Positions 37,201 through 45,827 of a stretch of 64,000 bases of DNA are shown one piece after another; positions within the stretch are counted from its first letter, which is position 1; every line of letters starts with the position of its first letter. Below the pieces are notes generated by a model. The model ran no database searches, had not been told where the DNA came from, and saw nothing but the letters and a program-made list of their open reading frames with translations. The position numbers and the translations under genes were made by a program. The DNA comes from Paludibacteraceae bacterium (GTDB lineage Bacteria; Bacteroidota; Bacteroidia; Bacteroidales; Paludibacteraceae): positions 1-64,000 of the forward strand of contig JAKSKZ010000016.1 of assembly GCA_024401475.1 (NCBI GenBank), written 5' to 3'.

Positions 37201-40200
37201 CAATGCAATGTGATTCCAAGAATCCTTCTCCCAAGCGGGAATGTCTTCTGATACGAGAACTACTGCGTTGGTAGTGTCTCCCACTTTGACGCTGATCTTG
37301 CCATTCTCCGTCATACCCATCTCGATGGATTTGGTTGATGTACCGTGGCTGAAGAATGTCATTGCTTTAGGCTCAGAGAAGTTCACCCAACCCTCGAAGG
37401 TCAAATCCTTGTTTGAGAAGTTGCGAGTAGCCTCTGTTACAAGGTAATCGTTGACACCGTCCAATGAGATGGCTACGTCGTGAGACGTAACAGCACCGTT
37501 GCGGATGCCAGTCACCGTGAAGTTGTTCTTTGAGAGCAAGCCTTCTGCGATTGTTTCGTTGAAGTTTGCGCGAACATCGTCTGAAATTGTTAATACTCCA
37601 TTAGCAGGTGAAGGTGTACCAAAGAGTCTTGGATTATACATGTCTTTGATACCACTAACCACGTCGGATGGATTTTCGTAAATTACATTGTTGATGTTAC
37701 AGAAACTTACGGCACGCAAATCATACTTTTGGTCTGGAAGTGCGTCCATGAAGAAGTTGTAGTTGATTACGCCTCCATCTTTAGAATCGATTACCATCGC
37801 ATTGAAGCCATTTGCTACGGCTTGATCTGCCAATAGGCTGTCTGCATAATAGTAAACTAAAGTCACCCAATCATTGTCAGATGCGGCCGCATTCTTGTAT
37901 TGCAACTCGATATGCTCGAAATCAGCGTAGTTGACATCGAATCCAGAAATGGAGATCGGCATGTAGTGTTTCTCCAATCCATTGACAGAATCTGTCTTAC
38001 ACTTCGTGTTGTAAGTCCAGTTGTTGGATGGTTTCGTAATCGTCACATTGCTACAAGTAGGAACGAAGTGAACTGAGAACGTCGCTGTGTCGGCAATGAT
38101 GTCCAAGAACGATGTTGGGTCTGCTTGACATTTAGATGCCAATACCAACTGCAAGTTGTCGTAGTTGAGGGCTTGTCCCTTGCTGACTGCAACAGTCTTA
38201 ACAAGTGTCTCGCCTGCAGGAACCAAATAGTCAAGTGCGAAACCTGACATTGAGTTACCGTCAATAGAGACAACGGCACCATCAGGGTTGGATGCATCTA
38301 CGAGGCGAAGGTCGAACCATTGGTCTTCGCTTGTCTCAGAGTTGTTACGCATATAGACTGTCAAGAAAGCCTCTTCGCCAGACGGAACGTTCTCTACGAA
38401 ATCGTTCTTCATAGCAATGCTTGGCACCTCCAACTGCAAGGTGTTGGCACCGATCACAGTACCTTCCTTATAGTATTTGGTCACGTACGCTTTCTCGTAA
38501 GGGCAAGAGGTTGCTCCACCACGAGTGATGAAGATGAATGAAGAGTAGTAGTCTTTCTCCTTGACGTCAGAACTATCGACCATGCCACCAGTGGCAGGAG
38601 AATCGTATTCTTCGTCTTTAGCTTCCCATCCTTTTTCACGGTAAACATCGACAGAGATGTAGTCGTCATCGCCCTCTTCTGCAAGGACAAATCCCTTGCT
38701 GTGGTTACGCTCAACTTCGCTCTCGAAGGTGCCTCCTTGTGTGGTTGTGACTTTCTCTTCCAAAGCGAAAGATGAATAATGACCTACTCCTGCACCTTCG
38801 ACTTCAACGTCTGTTGAGTTCTCCACGCTTGCACCGATCGTGATGTGGAATGTACTTGTGTGGCTGCGACCAGAAGAGTATTGCTCGGAGTATTCAATTG
38901 GCGAACCAGCATGGAAAGAGTAGTTCTCCAACTTGTCACTATCGGTTACCTTGTCTTTGAAGTAGGCTTTTGCCGCTTCGTTGTCTTTGATTCTTTCCTT
39001 CCAACCAACAATCCATTGGTTGATGGTGTTGATGGTGTCTCGAACAGGAATGAGTTTGCCGATTTTGTCAGTTGGCTTTCTGATGATCAAGTAACTTGGT
39101 CCGTCAATGTCACTGGATGGATTTCCTATTTCCTTGTTCTTGATACTCTTGTCAGAATTGCTCTTTCCGTAGTCGGGATCGTCTTCCGACAAGTAGGAGA
39201 GATAGAACGTCTCGCCTGTCTCGTTGGCAAGTTTTCTTAAAGCGGCTGTGTCTGCCGTACTGAACGGCATCAAAACACTGTTTCTCAACTCCTCAAGATT
39301 AGGAATCAATGTCTGCTCGATATATACTTGCGGATAGGCAAATAGTGTTCCGAACGATTGACCAACATTTACAGCCGTTGACTTGGCAAGCATGTATTGG
39401 CTATTGGTGGTGTCTGTATAGACAACACTGTAGTTGGAAGGGTCTTGGTAATAATCTTTTTTGGAAACAAGAGAAACAGCATCGCTTGCACCAAAGAAGA
39501 TATTGGTGGAGTGACCGATATAGACGTCACCATCTGCACCTACATACAAAGGATCGCTACTTGTCTCGAATCTTGAGGTTATGGTTGTAGAGGATTTGGT
39601 CGTGTTTGAACCCTCGTATTCCTCCTCGTGAACGGCTCCGACCTTAACGGTATGAGTGAAATCATTTTTTACTTCTTGCAAAGTCGCTACTCCAGGTGCA
39701 ACTACACCCGTAATCAATTTTATTTCTGAGCCAAATGCAATATTAGAACCTATGAATCCTTCATTCGAAACAGAGCCTGTGTATGTGGATGATTCAGAGA
39801 AAGAGACTCCCTTTTCAAGGTAGGAGTATGAGTTGCTGCCCGGAGGGTCACGCAATACGGTGAGCACCTTGTCTGGACCAGCTGTCACGAAGTTGGTTCC
39901 CTTCATGTGTGAACCGACTACATAAACTTGGTTAGAACCATTCACGGCAAAAGGACACTCCCAGTTGATGGAGGTCGGACTGTCGCTGTCGCCACAAGTG
40001 ACTTTTGCGGAGATGGTAGAGGTGGCAGAGGTCAACTCTGGTTCGCCGACATAGAAGTCTGCCAAAGCATAACCGTTGGAGTCTGCTTCCACTGAGAATA
40101 ACTTCTCTCCGTAAGCAAACTTGATTGAATATTCAACCTTCGCGTCGCTGACTGGGACTTTGTCACTCTTTTTTGTGGTGGTGTGGATGTATTCCTCATA

Positions 40201-43200
40201 AACGTCTGCTCTCAAATAGTAGTGAGCGTTCTGCTCATAGACAGGCGAACCGAAATAGTAGGTGCCAGTCTTTTTGTCGAAGACTCCCACGTTAGTTGTT
40301 TCGCCGAAAAGGTTGGTGCTTGATAAAGAGTCCAAACCAAAATGGTCGCTCGGTGTGCCGCTATTGTTGCATTGGCTGATGCTGAGCGTAGGAGTGTAAC
40401 GCTTGATGAATTGTTGCATCTTGTTGTATCTTACCGTGTCGTTGAATGTCTTCCATACGCCATCGATAGAGTCTTTGTAACTGTAAGCAGATGCGGTTGA
40501 ATCCATCATTACAACGGATGAGAAGTTGACTTGTGAACCTGAACCATTGATGTCCGGATGGTCATCGGCTGTAACTTCTACTGTGTAAGTCTCAGGAATG
40601 ACGTAAGCCACAAATTCACCAGTCGTGTCGTTGACGTGAATCAAAACACCGTCTTCTTTATATTCCACCTTGTTGGTGTGAACGGTAGGCTTGTATGAAA
40701 GGGCGTGGTCTGGCACGTAGTGCTTCTCGATTGCCACGCTATCGTTCGTACTCATTTGGTAGTTGTCGCGAGTGTGCTTCAACATGACAGTGATGCCATC
40801 GGCCAAGTTGTTGGTTGACAAGGAGTGTCCAACAGGGTAGGCCTCTTGAATCGTTCCTCCCGCAACACGGCCGATATACTTAACCTTTGTCTCGTCCTTG
40901 AGAATCAACTCAGGGATATTTTCTTGATAGTTGCGATCGGTGCCGTCGCTATTGCAGATACGTCCGTCTAATTCGAACGTGTGACCGTACTTGACAACTT
41001 TCACTTCGTGAGTTCCGACAGGGACGGAAATCTTGAATTCTCCGTTTTCATCGGTTGTTACGGCTACTCCGTTGTTAAAAACGGTTGCACCGTCGATAGT
41101 GAATTGAGCACCTTCCACAGGGTATGTTCCTCCGCTATAGACAACCGTACCTTTCACCTCGAATGAACTCTTGTCGGTGAAGTTGACGGTGTGGCTCTGT
41201 GTGTTTTCGTTGATGAATCGAATCTCTTGTACTGATTCGAATTGGTGAGTACCCTTCCATGGAGTAATTGTATAAGAGGTACCATTGCCTCTGTAAGGGA
41301 TGGAACGAATGGTGTAAGAACCATCTGTCTTGCTGACACCCTTGTAACTCAATTGGTCTATAGAAGGGACGGCGCTTGTTAGAGATGCTTTGGTAACTAC
41401 ACCATGGTTGGCGTTGAACTTGGTATCTACAAATGAGTTGTCGTAAAACTCTTTCTCTAATGAGTAGTCGAAGGTGTAGTATGCCACCAATCCCTTCTCG
41501 TTTCCTACCAAATATCTGCTATAGTTTCCTAAAATGGTTGTGCTGTCAAGTGCAATGTTCCATAAACGTACTTCGTCTATTTCGCCTGCATAGCCAACTC
41601 CGATTTGAATGGAAGTGTCCTTCTTGCTTATAGTGCTTTGTAAATTGGATGCGTCAGCGTCTAATTTGCCGTTTATGTAGAGGCTCATGCCCGAAGCAGA
41701 AGATCTGGTGACGGTTACTTGGCAATAGTTGTTTGAACCATCGGTTGCATATTCGCTAATCTTTTTCTTGCTGACGAGTGTGTCTTTGCCAACTATGAAG
41801 GAAAATTTGTTGTTAATCGCTCTTAGGTCGAACATTCCTTCTTTGCGTATGATGCTTCCGTTGATAGAATCCTTGGCAGCCACCCATGCCTGTAAAGAGA
41901 AGTCGGTGGCATCCGACAATAAATTCTTGTTGCTTACGGTCAAGTAACCATCTCCCGTGAAGTTGTATGCCTTGCCTTGGGCAGTTTCATCCTCTATTGG
42001 TTCCAATCGAACCTCTACATCTGCTTCGGCATCTCCGTTTTCAAATGTGATGCGGCCATAGATGTCGCCTGTTGGCGTTCTGAATCCGACACTCTCTTCT
42101 GAAGAGCTTTCTACAATGTTTCCACCACATTGAAGCAGACCTACTACCTTGTAGTCGTAGAGGACACCCGGGCGGGCCTTTTCGTCTATATATTGGTAAG
42201 TCTTAGAGAGCGAATTTCCGTCGATTTGTTCTATCTGTTGATAAGTTGAGTCGCTATGCTCACGACGCATTATCGCAAAAATATCAAGCGGCTTTCCGTC
42301 TGTTTCCCAATTTAGACTAACGTGGTCGCTGTAATATCCTTTGGATGCTGTCAATGAAGTGATTGAACCAATGTTAGAACTGAATATCGGTTTTTTGGAA
42401 GTGACTGCCAATTTTGTTTGCTCCTTATAATTAGAGCTTCCTGGCTTCACATATATTTTGTAACTATATACATCGCAATCGGTTGACAACTCGTCTGTAT
42501 ATTTCATTTGGTGAGCCTTTGCAGAGTCTGCGATGGTTATTTCATCATCATCCTTTCCTGTCGTTTCGTTCTTTCTTGCTATTTTGAGTTCCGAATTTTT
42601 AGACCAGATGTTTCCATCGTCCCATTTCCATGCGATTTCTACTTTTCGGTTGTCTTTAACGGTTGCTGTGGCAGACTTCACCTCTTTGTGAGTCATTCCA
42701 ATTTTGAGGCTGGTCGATTTATAGGCTTTCTCGTGCCAGTCCCAAGCGTTGTCACTTCTTCCAATGCGATAGTAGAATGTTCCGTTCAAATTTTGGTCGT
42801 TTACTTCGTCTGTAAATGAGTAATTTGTCTTCTCCAATAGGAGCGCACCTATTTTGACGGTTCCGACTTGAACCGCATCAGAAAAGTCTGCTTTGGAACT
42901 TCTTTGTATGATCCAGGTTGTATTTTTATCCTGGTATTGGTGGTCTTTTTCGTATGCCGGAGCTTTTACTGTCCATTTTAAAACAACATTCGCCTCCTTG
43001 TTTTGCTCTGCAGCAAATGTATCAGGCATGAAATATGCATTGATGGCAAAAGATAGATTCTCTTCTATTTCTTGCCATGACGATACATAATGATAGTAGG
43101 TGAAGTTAGGCCGAAGAACTGAATTGCTAAGAGGATAATTGACCTTCATCACATCTCCTTTTTTCTCGAATCGACCCCTCTTTGTTTCCGATGAGTTTTG

Positions 43201-43959
43201 AGGTGATGTGTATTCATATCGATCATTGTTTGCGTTGGCAGTAAGTGACATGGTCATATTCATAGGATCCTCAGTTGCCAAACTCATAGTAGGCATCGTT
43301 ACATGAGGAACGGTGAATGTGAATTTTGCCTCTTTTGTACGGTCGTAGTCAGACTTGGAGTTGCAGCGAACATGGAGACGTACCAAAATTTTGATCTCGC
43401 TTTTCAACAAATATCCTTTAGGATATATGCGGACTTTAGAAAAAGCAAGTTTGCTATTGCTTTTTTTTGTCGCTGAATAGTATATTTGATTCTTTGTGAA
43501 ATCAGTCCAATATGTGCTCCAATTAGATTGACTGGTTATTTCTCCAGAAACGTGAGCGGCGTCGTTGATGCTTTTAAATCTACACCAATACCAATCATCT
43601 GAACCTTGACTTTTATTTCCGTCTTTAGCTGCCCACATGTAAAGCACTTTAGTGCCGTTTACACTTATGTAAGAATAGTTGTCATTATTGCCGTCGTTCC
43701 AAAGATATTCGTCTAAGTCATCATCCTCATAATGAGGAAATCTGACTTCTATGTATCCTTTGCTTTGGAAGTTACTGTTGTCGAAAGTGACATCAGTCAT
43801 TACGATTCCATCGGCGGCTTTCGCTAACGGCATTACCGTCAGCAATAGCAAAGTGGTTACTAGGTACCGCCACCGCAGTATAGTTCTGCATGCGGTTTTC
43901 ATTAGTTTGCGACTCAACCCTCTAGGCTTCGACGCATACGTTTTACTTTTAAAATGCAT
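34210..43959 (-). CDS. Giant LamG-domain surface protein with T9SS type A signal (3249 aa)
   Basis: A long signal region ends in YLVTTLLLLTVMPLAKA; the start could also be the methionine at 43902 (residue 20). FN3-type modules cover ~450-620. LamG/concanavalin-like jelly-roll domains begin near residues 663 (AYNFTGDGYLTVSN), 2173 (VSLDGVNDYLVTE) and 2370 (VDFSEKGYLRMNSSEA), each with an 'IDEVRLWN'-type end. A carboxypeptidase-regulatory-like domain lies near 933-1000 (TVVYSGGTYPVEGAQFTIDG). Near 1380 there is a VLRDPPGSNSYSYLEKG motif of unknown meaning. The C-terminal part has an AFYKGKCVG domain near 2780, two 'L.kGWNW.sf' modules, and a canonical sorting domain at 3170-3249 (LTITPNPVEDEMNVQG, then VFDVLGNVIYVGE). 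It is predicted to be surface exposed and carbohydrate or protein binding; LamG folds commonly bind glycans. No catalytic motif is seen. Confidence 0.85.
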   Translation of the reverse strand: MHFKSKTYASKPRGLSRKLMKTACRTILRWRYLVTTLLLLTVMPLAKAADGIVMTDVTFDNSNFQSKGYIEVRFPHYEDDDLDEYLWNDGNNDNYSYISVNGTKVLYMWAAKDGNKSQGSDDWYWCRFKSINDAAHVSGEITSQSNWSTYWTDFTKNQIYYSATKKSNSKLAFSKVRIYPKGYLLKSEIKILVRLHVRCNSKSDYDRTKEAKFTFTVPHVTMPTMSLATEDPMNMTMSLTANANNDRYEYTSPQNSSETKRGRFEKKGDVMKVNYPLSNSVLRPNFTYYHYVSSWQEIEENLSFAINAYFMPDTFAAEQNKEANVVLKWTVKAPAYEKDHQYQDKNTTWIIQRSSKADFSDAVQVGTVKIGALLLEKTNYSFTDEVNDQNLNGTFYYRIGRSDNAWDWHEKAYKSTSLKIGMTHKEVKSATATVKDNRKVEIAWKWDDGNIWSKNSELKIARKNETTGKDDDEITIADSAKAHQMKYTDELSTDCDVYSYKIYVKPGSSNYKEQTKLAVTSKKPIFSSNIGSITSLTASKGYYSDHVSLNWETDGKPLDIFAIMRREHSDSTYQQIEQIDGNSLSKTYQYIDEKARPGVLYDYKVVGLLQCGGNIVESSSEESVGFRTPTGDIYGRITFENGDAEADVEVRLEPIEDETAQGKAYNFTGDGYLTVSNKNLLSDATDFSLQAWVAAKDSINGSIIRKEGMFDLRAINNKFSFIVGKDTLVSKKKISEYATDGSNNYCQVTVTRSSASGMSLYINGKLDADASNLQSTISKKDTSIQIGVGYAGEIDEVRLWNIALDSTTILGNYSRYLVGNEKGLVAYYTFDYSLEKEFYDNSFVDTKFNANHGVVTKASLTSAVPSIDQLSYKGVSKTDGSYTIRSIPYRGNGTSYTITPWKGTHQFESVQEIRFINENTQSHTVNFTDKSSFEVKGTVVYSGGTYPVEGAQFTIDGATVFNNGVAVTTDENGEFKISVPVGTHEVKVVKYGHTFELDGRICNSDGTDRNYQENIPELILKDETKVKYIGRVAGGTIQEAYPVGHSLSTNNLADGITVMLKHTRDNYQMSTNDSVAIEKHYVPDHALSYKPTVHTNKVEYKEDGVLIHVNDTTGEFVAYVIPETYTVEVTADDHPDINGSGSQVNFSSVVMMDSTASAYSYKDSIDGVWKTFNDTVRYNKMQQFIKRYTPTLSISQCNNSGTPSDHFGLDSLSSTNLFGETTNVGVFDKKTGTYYFGSPVYEQNAHYYLRADVYEEYIHTTTKKSDKVPVSDAKVEYSIKFAYGEKLFSVEADSNGYALADFYVGEPELTSATSTISAKVTCGDSDSPTSINWECPFAVNGSNQVYVVGSHMKGTNFVTAGPDKVLTVLRDPPGSNSYSYLEKGVSFSESSTYTGSVSNEGFIGSNIAFGSEIKLITGVVAPGVATLQEVKNDFTHTVKVGAVHEEEYEGSNTTKSSTTITSRFETSSDPLYVGADGDVYIGHSTNIFFGASDAVSLVSKKDYYQDPSNYSVVYTDTTNSQYMLAKSTAVNVGQSFGTLFAYPQVYIEQTLIPNLEELRNSVLMPFSTADTAALRKLANETGETFYLSYLSEDDPDYGKSNSDKSIKNKEIGNPSSDIDGPSYLIIRKPTDKIGKLIPVRDTINTINQWIVGWKERIKDNEAAKAYFKDKVTDSDKLENYSFHAGSPIEYSEQYSSGRSHTSTFHITIGASVENSTDVEVEGAGVGHYSSFALEEKVTTTQGGTFESEVERNHSKGFVLAEEGDDDYISVDVYREKGWEAKDEEYDSPATGGMVDSSDVKEKDYYSSFIFITRGGATSCPYEKAYVTKYYKEGTVIGANTLQLEVPSIAMKNDFVENVPSGEEAFLTVYMRNNSETSEDQWFDLRLVDASNPDGAVVSIDGNSMSGFALDYLVPAGETLVKTVAVSKGQALNYDNLQLVLASKCQADPTSFLDIIADTATFSVHFVPTCSNVTITKPSNNWTYNTKCKTDSVNGLEKHYMPISISGFDVNYADFEHIELQYKNAAASDNDWVTLVYYYADSLLADQAVANGFNAMVIDSKDGGVINYNFFMDALPDQKYDLRAVSFCNINNVIYENPSDVVSGIKDMYNPRLFGTPSPANGVLTISDDVRANFNETIAEGLLSKNNFTVTGIRNGAVTSHDVAISLDGVNDYLVTEATRNFSNKDLTFEGWVNFSEPKAMTFFSHGTSTKSIEMGMTENGKISVKVGDTTNAVVLVSEDIPAWEKDSWNHIALTLDNSTNRVSALVNFVKHITNAQVPAYTGKGKIYVGRSVSGNSANFAGKIDQFRIWNDVRSTSTIQAGSNELLSGNEIGLMAYYDMDEAKGSATEDKARGANLVMKGCQWALPAGHSVDFSEKGYLRMNSSEAVILDEMDFTLEFWFNAKSGAKGQTILSTGAGTKDLADDYSKTFNIGFNDNGSLCFIHNNDTVKLSGSYANNNWHSFALAVSRSSGIARIYIDGELNKYFSSKKIGSLQSAYMVAGARIINTEAGSEFDQNFTGKVDEIRLWKLYRQQNQLESLYNEKLNGDEKGLLLYYPFEKYITWQGTQELQTSLIDNANSDLSEAQLFGKAKFSNDIPSVKTKAPVSPLSFDYVVNNDAIIINLKEDDYRIENTTVTFTLDDIRDVNGNSILSPITWSAYISRNQLKWQENSVEIEHELYNESEFEVAIVNNGGALQNYTLDNLPSWLSATPNNGSLAPISTDKIKFTIDPSLNVGTYEEVVYLTNDNNISEPLDIKVSVKGEEPDWTVDKSMYEYNMSVIGKLYFSDGYSSDEGDILAAFYKGKCVGLAHSTYNSSNDMWYAMLTIYCDTIASDAISFRMYEASTGTIYDAKPSRAVTFKNNAVFGTTTSPIVFKGTKFTYQNIHLNKGWNWVSFNVTNDDMNNLDAFLANATWGSKSTVKSLSKAAAYSVQHKEWYNLDSLALNNKNMFKIYSDEDQTLSVSGTAAKPSSTAITVAKGWNYIAYVPSISMSLNYALAGYEANDGDIIKSIDGFAMYYGNEWIGSLTYMQPNLGYMLKRTSSSSSKKFYYPTNATTLRSANAAPASNASEFESNMSIIAYVPDFEEGDVVNAVVNGKENRAVPVKLDENKTIEFINVAADRNEEIKFTLERGGKTYTASNAMNFENDAVYGTPDQPVVLNFVWEEREEGLTITPNPVEDEMNVQGHFAQDGKATIEVFDVLGNVIYVGEVEVANGNVNTTINAAQMAAGSYILTVSINGETSTAKVLKK

Positions 43960-44340
43960 AAAAATTGATTAAATATTAAAATGTTAATAAAGATTCACGC
44001 TGGTTGGGCTTAATCCAATAGGCATGAACACAAGGATATTGTTTTAAAGTGTATGGTGCATCTTCTCATGATTAACTCATGAGTGTATTTTTTTTATTTT
44101 AAGAGAGTTTAAACTCTCTGTGTTGAGGTTAAAGGCACTTTCCATTTGTGTGATATGTTAAATGGTTGTTTATAAATCGACCTGTTTTATGGCGTATAGG
44201 TTTGTTTTGGTTTGCCAAATAAAATAAGCATTATGTTTTACTTGGCTTGCAAAAGTACGTATTTTGTATGAATATTCCATCATTTTTTTTAAAAAATGTC
44301 AATGAATTTTTTTTTGCTTATGCATGAACTGAGATAGAAC
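43960..44340. promoter_or_regulatory. Upstream region of the giant LamG gene
   Basis: No gene is seen in this 380-nt AT-rich stretch. A minus-strand -7 box TACTTTTG lies at 44250-44257 (plus strand CAAAAGTA), with no good -33 partner. A perfect 18-bp palindrome AGAGAGTTTAAACTCTCT lies at 44102-44119, and a 7-bp stem hairpin CTCATGA/TCATGAG at 44065-44083. If the promoter is right, both lie in a long leader and could regulate the gene. Confidence 0.4.
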
Positions 44341-44344
44341 CCAT

Positions 44345-44480
44345 AGCGAATTAAGAATTTTGAATTGGTCTCGAACCTCACCACTCCGGAGGGCTGAAAG
44401 CCCGATACTTAATAGCCTTGTCCGTAAGGGCAAGGCGACACCCAATAGCCATGTTCGCACGAACAAGGTTATTGAATTAA
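44345..44480. repeat. Palindromic repeat cluster upstream of the Rpn gene
   Basis: GGGCTGAAAGCCC at 44391-44403 and CCTTGTCCGTAAGGGCAAGG at 44416-44435 are hairpins of the same family as the five-copy array at 32012-32525. A further degenerate copy (CCATGTTCGCACGAACAAGG) follows at ~44451. An AATTAAGAATT run precedes them. Confidence 0.7.
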
Positions 44481-44489
44481 AAAAATAAT

Positions 44490-44497
44490 TATATTTG
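44490..44497 (+). promoter_or_regulatory. Putative -7 box of the Rpn gene
   Basis: TATATTTG matches TAnnTTTG, 59 nt before the ATG at 44556. The nearest TTG upstream (44472) is only 15 nt away, so the -33 element is uncertain. Confidence 0.35.
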
Positions 44498-44555
44498 CAA
44501 AAACGGCCTCTCCACGAGTCGAAAGAAAAAATTTGTTTTGTTAATTTGCACAGAA

Positions 44556-45545
44556 ATGAAAGAACAAGAGAAAGAACCGAGGGCAGGAGTATTCATAGAC
44601 CTCCGCACCGATTTCGGTTTCAAACGCTGTTTGGGCGACGAAGTGACAATGAAATCCTTTTTGAATGCGATGCTGAGTGAGGACTACGGCATCATCAAGA
44701 GTGTAGAATTTAAGACAGTTGAGGTCGCTCCCGAACGAAAAGAGAGTAAAGGCGTCACCTTCGACCTTCGATGCACTACCGACGATGGCACGGACATCCT
44801 GATCGAGATGCAGAATTATTCCCAAAGACTTTTCAAAACAAGGTCGAACTACTATCTTTGTCAACTGATGAACCGCCATGTCAAGCGAGGGTTCAAATGG
44901 AACGAGGACCACGACATTCCCCGTCTGCTGGGCATATTCATCCTTGCCAAGCCCCTCGAAGGCATTGACAAACTCATCACCCGCACGGCGGAGTTCGACA
45001 TGGACACCCGCACCGAGTTTTGGGACCGCATGAGGAAATATTTCGTCTCGCTCGCCCATTTCGACGACTCCGACCCTGCCCACATGACATTGAAACACAT
45101 TTGGATAAACACGATTAAAAACATAGGCACGATGGAAGTCATAGACCCGCACGTATATGAAGTGGCCGACGAAGGCCTCTTGGAACTGATAGAGAAGGCC
45201 CGTGTCTCGGCACTGACCCCAGAGGAGTACGCCCAGTACGAAGCCGAGCTCAAAATCATAGGCGACGAAGGTTCTGCCGAATGCTACGGCTACGACAGGG
45301 GCAAGAAGGAAGGTCGAGCAGAAGGCCTTGCCGAAGGCGAAGCCTTAGGAATTGAGAAAGGTCTCGAACAGGGCATCCAGCAAGGTCTCGAACAAGGCAT
45401 CGAACAAGGGCTCGAAAAAGGCAAATTCCAGGACCAATGTCAGATAGCCTCCCGTCTTCTGCAGAAAGGCTTCGATATCGCCATGGTTCTCGAACTGTGT
45501 CCCCTTTTGACGGAAGACGAAGTGCGTGCTCTCCACCAATCATGA
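44556..45545 (+). CDS. Rpn-family PD-(D/E)XK recombination-promoting nuclease / putative transposase (329 aa)
   Basis: The ATG at 44556 was chosen because longer readings need a TTG start. The N terminus has the family hallmark DLRTDFGFKRCLGDE. The nuclease core reads VTFDLRCTTDDGTDILIEMQ, supplying the Asp and E-x-Q residues of the PD-(D/E)XK site. The C-terminal part has the typical Gly/Glu-rich helical string EGLAEGEALGIEKGLEQG and then RLLQKGFDIAMVLELCPLLT. Family members in Enterobacteria (RpnA-E) are DNA endonucleases that stimulate RecA-independent recombination. In Bacteroidota they are abundant and often annotated as transposases, without terminal inverted repeats. Here the gene sits between two clusters of the same palindromic repeats, and a fragment of a second copy's tail follows at 45651. 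It is visibly GC-richer than its neighbours. Confidence 0.85.
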   Translation: MKEQEKEPRAGVFIDLRTDFGFKRCLGDEVTMKSFLNAMLSEDYGIIKSVEFKTVEVAPERKESKGVTFDLRCTTDDGTDILIEMQNYSQRLFKTRSNYYLCQLMNRHVKRGFKWNEDHDIPRLLGIFILAKPLEGIDKLITRTAEFDMDTRTEFWDRMRKYFVSLAHFDDSDPAHMTLKHIWINTIKNIGTMEVIDPHVYEVADEGLLELIEKARVSALTPEEYAQYEAELKIIGDEGSAECYGYDRGKKEGRAEGLAEGEALGIEKGLEQGIQQGLEQGIEQGLEKGKFQDQCQIASRLLQKGFDIAMVLELCPLLTEDEVRALHQS

Positions 45546-45601
45546 GGGCGGTGTTTGGGTTTGCCCAATCCTTCGTAAACGAACGTACCGTCGAACCTCT
45601 G

Positions 45602-45650
45602 TAGGGGCGGGCCTTGTGTCCGCCCTTTCATGGGCCTTGTGTCCGCCCTC
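45602..45650. repeat. GGGGCGGGCCTTGTGTCCGCCC repeat, one full and one partial copy
   Basis: TAGGGGCGGGCCTTGTGTCC plus GCCC at 45602-45626 is a short inverted repeat (GGGCGG/CCGCCC). A partial direct copy, GGGCCTTGTGTCCGCCC, follows at ~45631-45647. Similar elements are common between genes in many bacterial phyla. Confidence 0.65.
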
Positions 45651-45761
45651 TCACTTCTTATTCAAAAAGGGTTCGACGATGCCACCATCCTCGACCTTTG
45701 TCCTTTGCTGACGTTCAAAGAACTCAGCGACATCCGTTGTTCGCAAACACCACAGGGCTGA
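45651..45761 (+). pseudogene. C-terminal relic of a second Rpn-family gene
   Basis: Thirty-six codons read SLLIQKGFDDATILDLCPLL then TFKELSDIR, ending at TGA 45759-45761. This aligns directly with the last ~30 residues of the intact gene just upstream (RLLQKGFDIAMVLELCPLLTEDEVRAL). No start or nuclease domain remains. The stop codon lies inside the palindrome GGGCTGAAAGCCC. It indicates an earlier tandem copy or a recombination scar. Confidence 0.7.
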
Positions 45762-45798
45762 AAGCCCGACACACAATAGCCTTGTCCGTGAGGGCAAG
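45755..45798. repeat. Palindromic repeat downstream of the Rpn relic
   Basis: GGGCTGAAAGCCC (45755-45767) and CCTTGTCCGTGAGGGCAAG (45780-45798) are the same pair of hairpins in the same order as at 44391-44435 and in the 32-kb array. This copy lies 30 nt before the EamA gene start. Confidence 0.7.
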
Positions 45799-45827
45799 AC
45801 TACAATTTGAAAAATAAAGAAGAAGTA

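Noticed and set aside
44541..45152. A 203-codon minus-strand open reading over the Rpn gene
   Set aside because: The plus-strand frame carries all Rpn nuclease motifs; the antisense reading has none.
44345..45798. A complete insertion sequence around the Rpn gene
   Set aside because: The flanking palindromes are direct-order copies of a dispersed repeat, not terminal inverted repeats, and no target-site duplication was seen.
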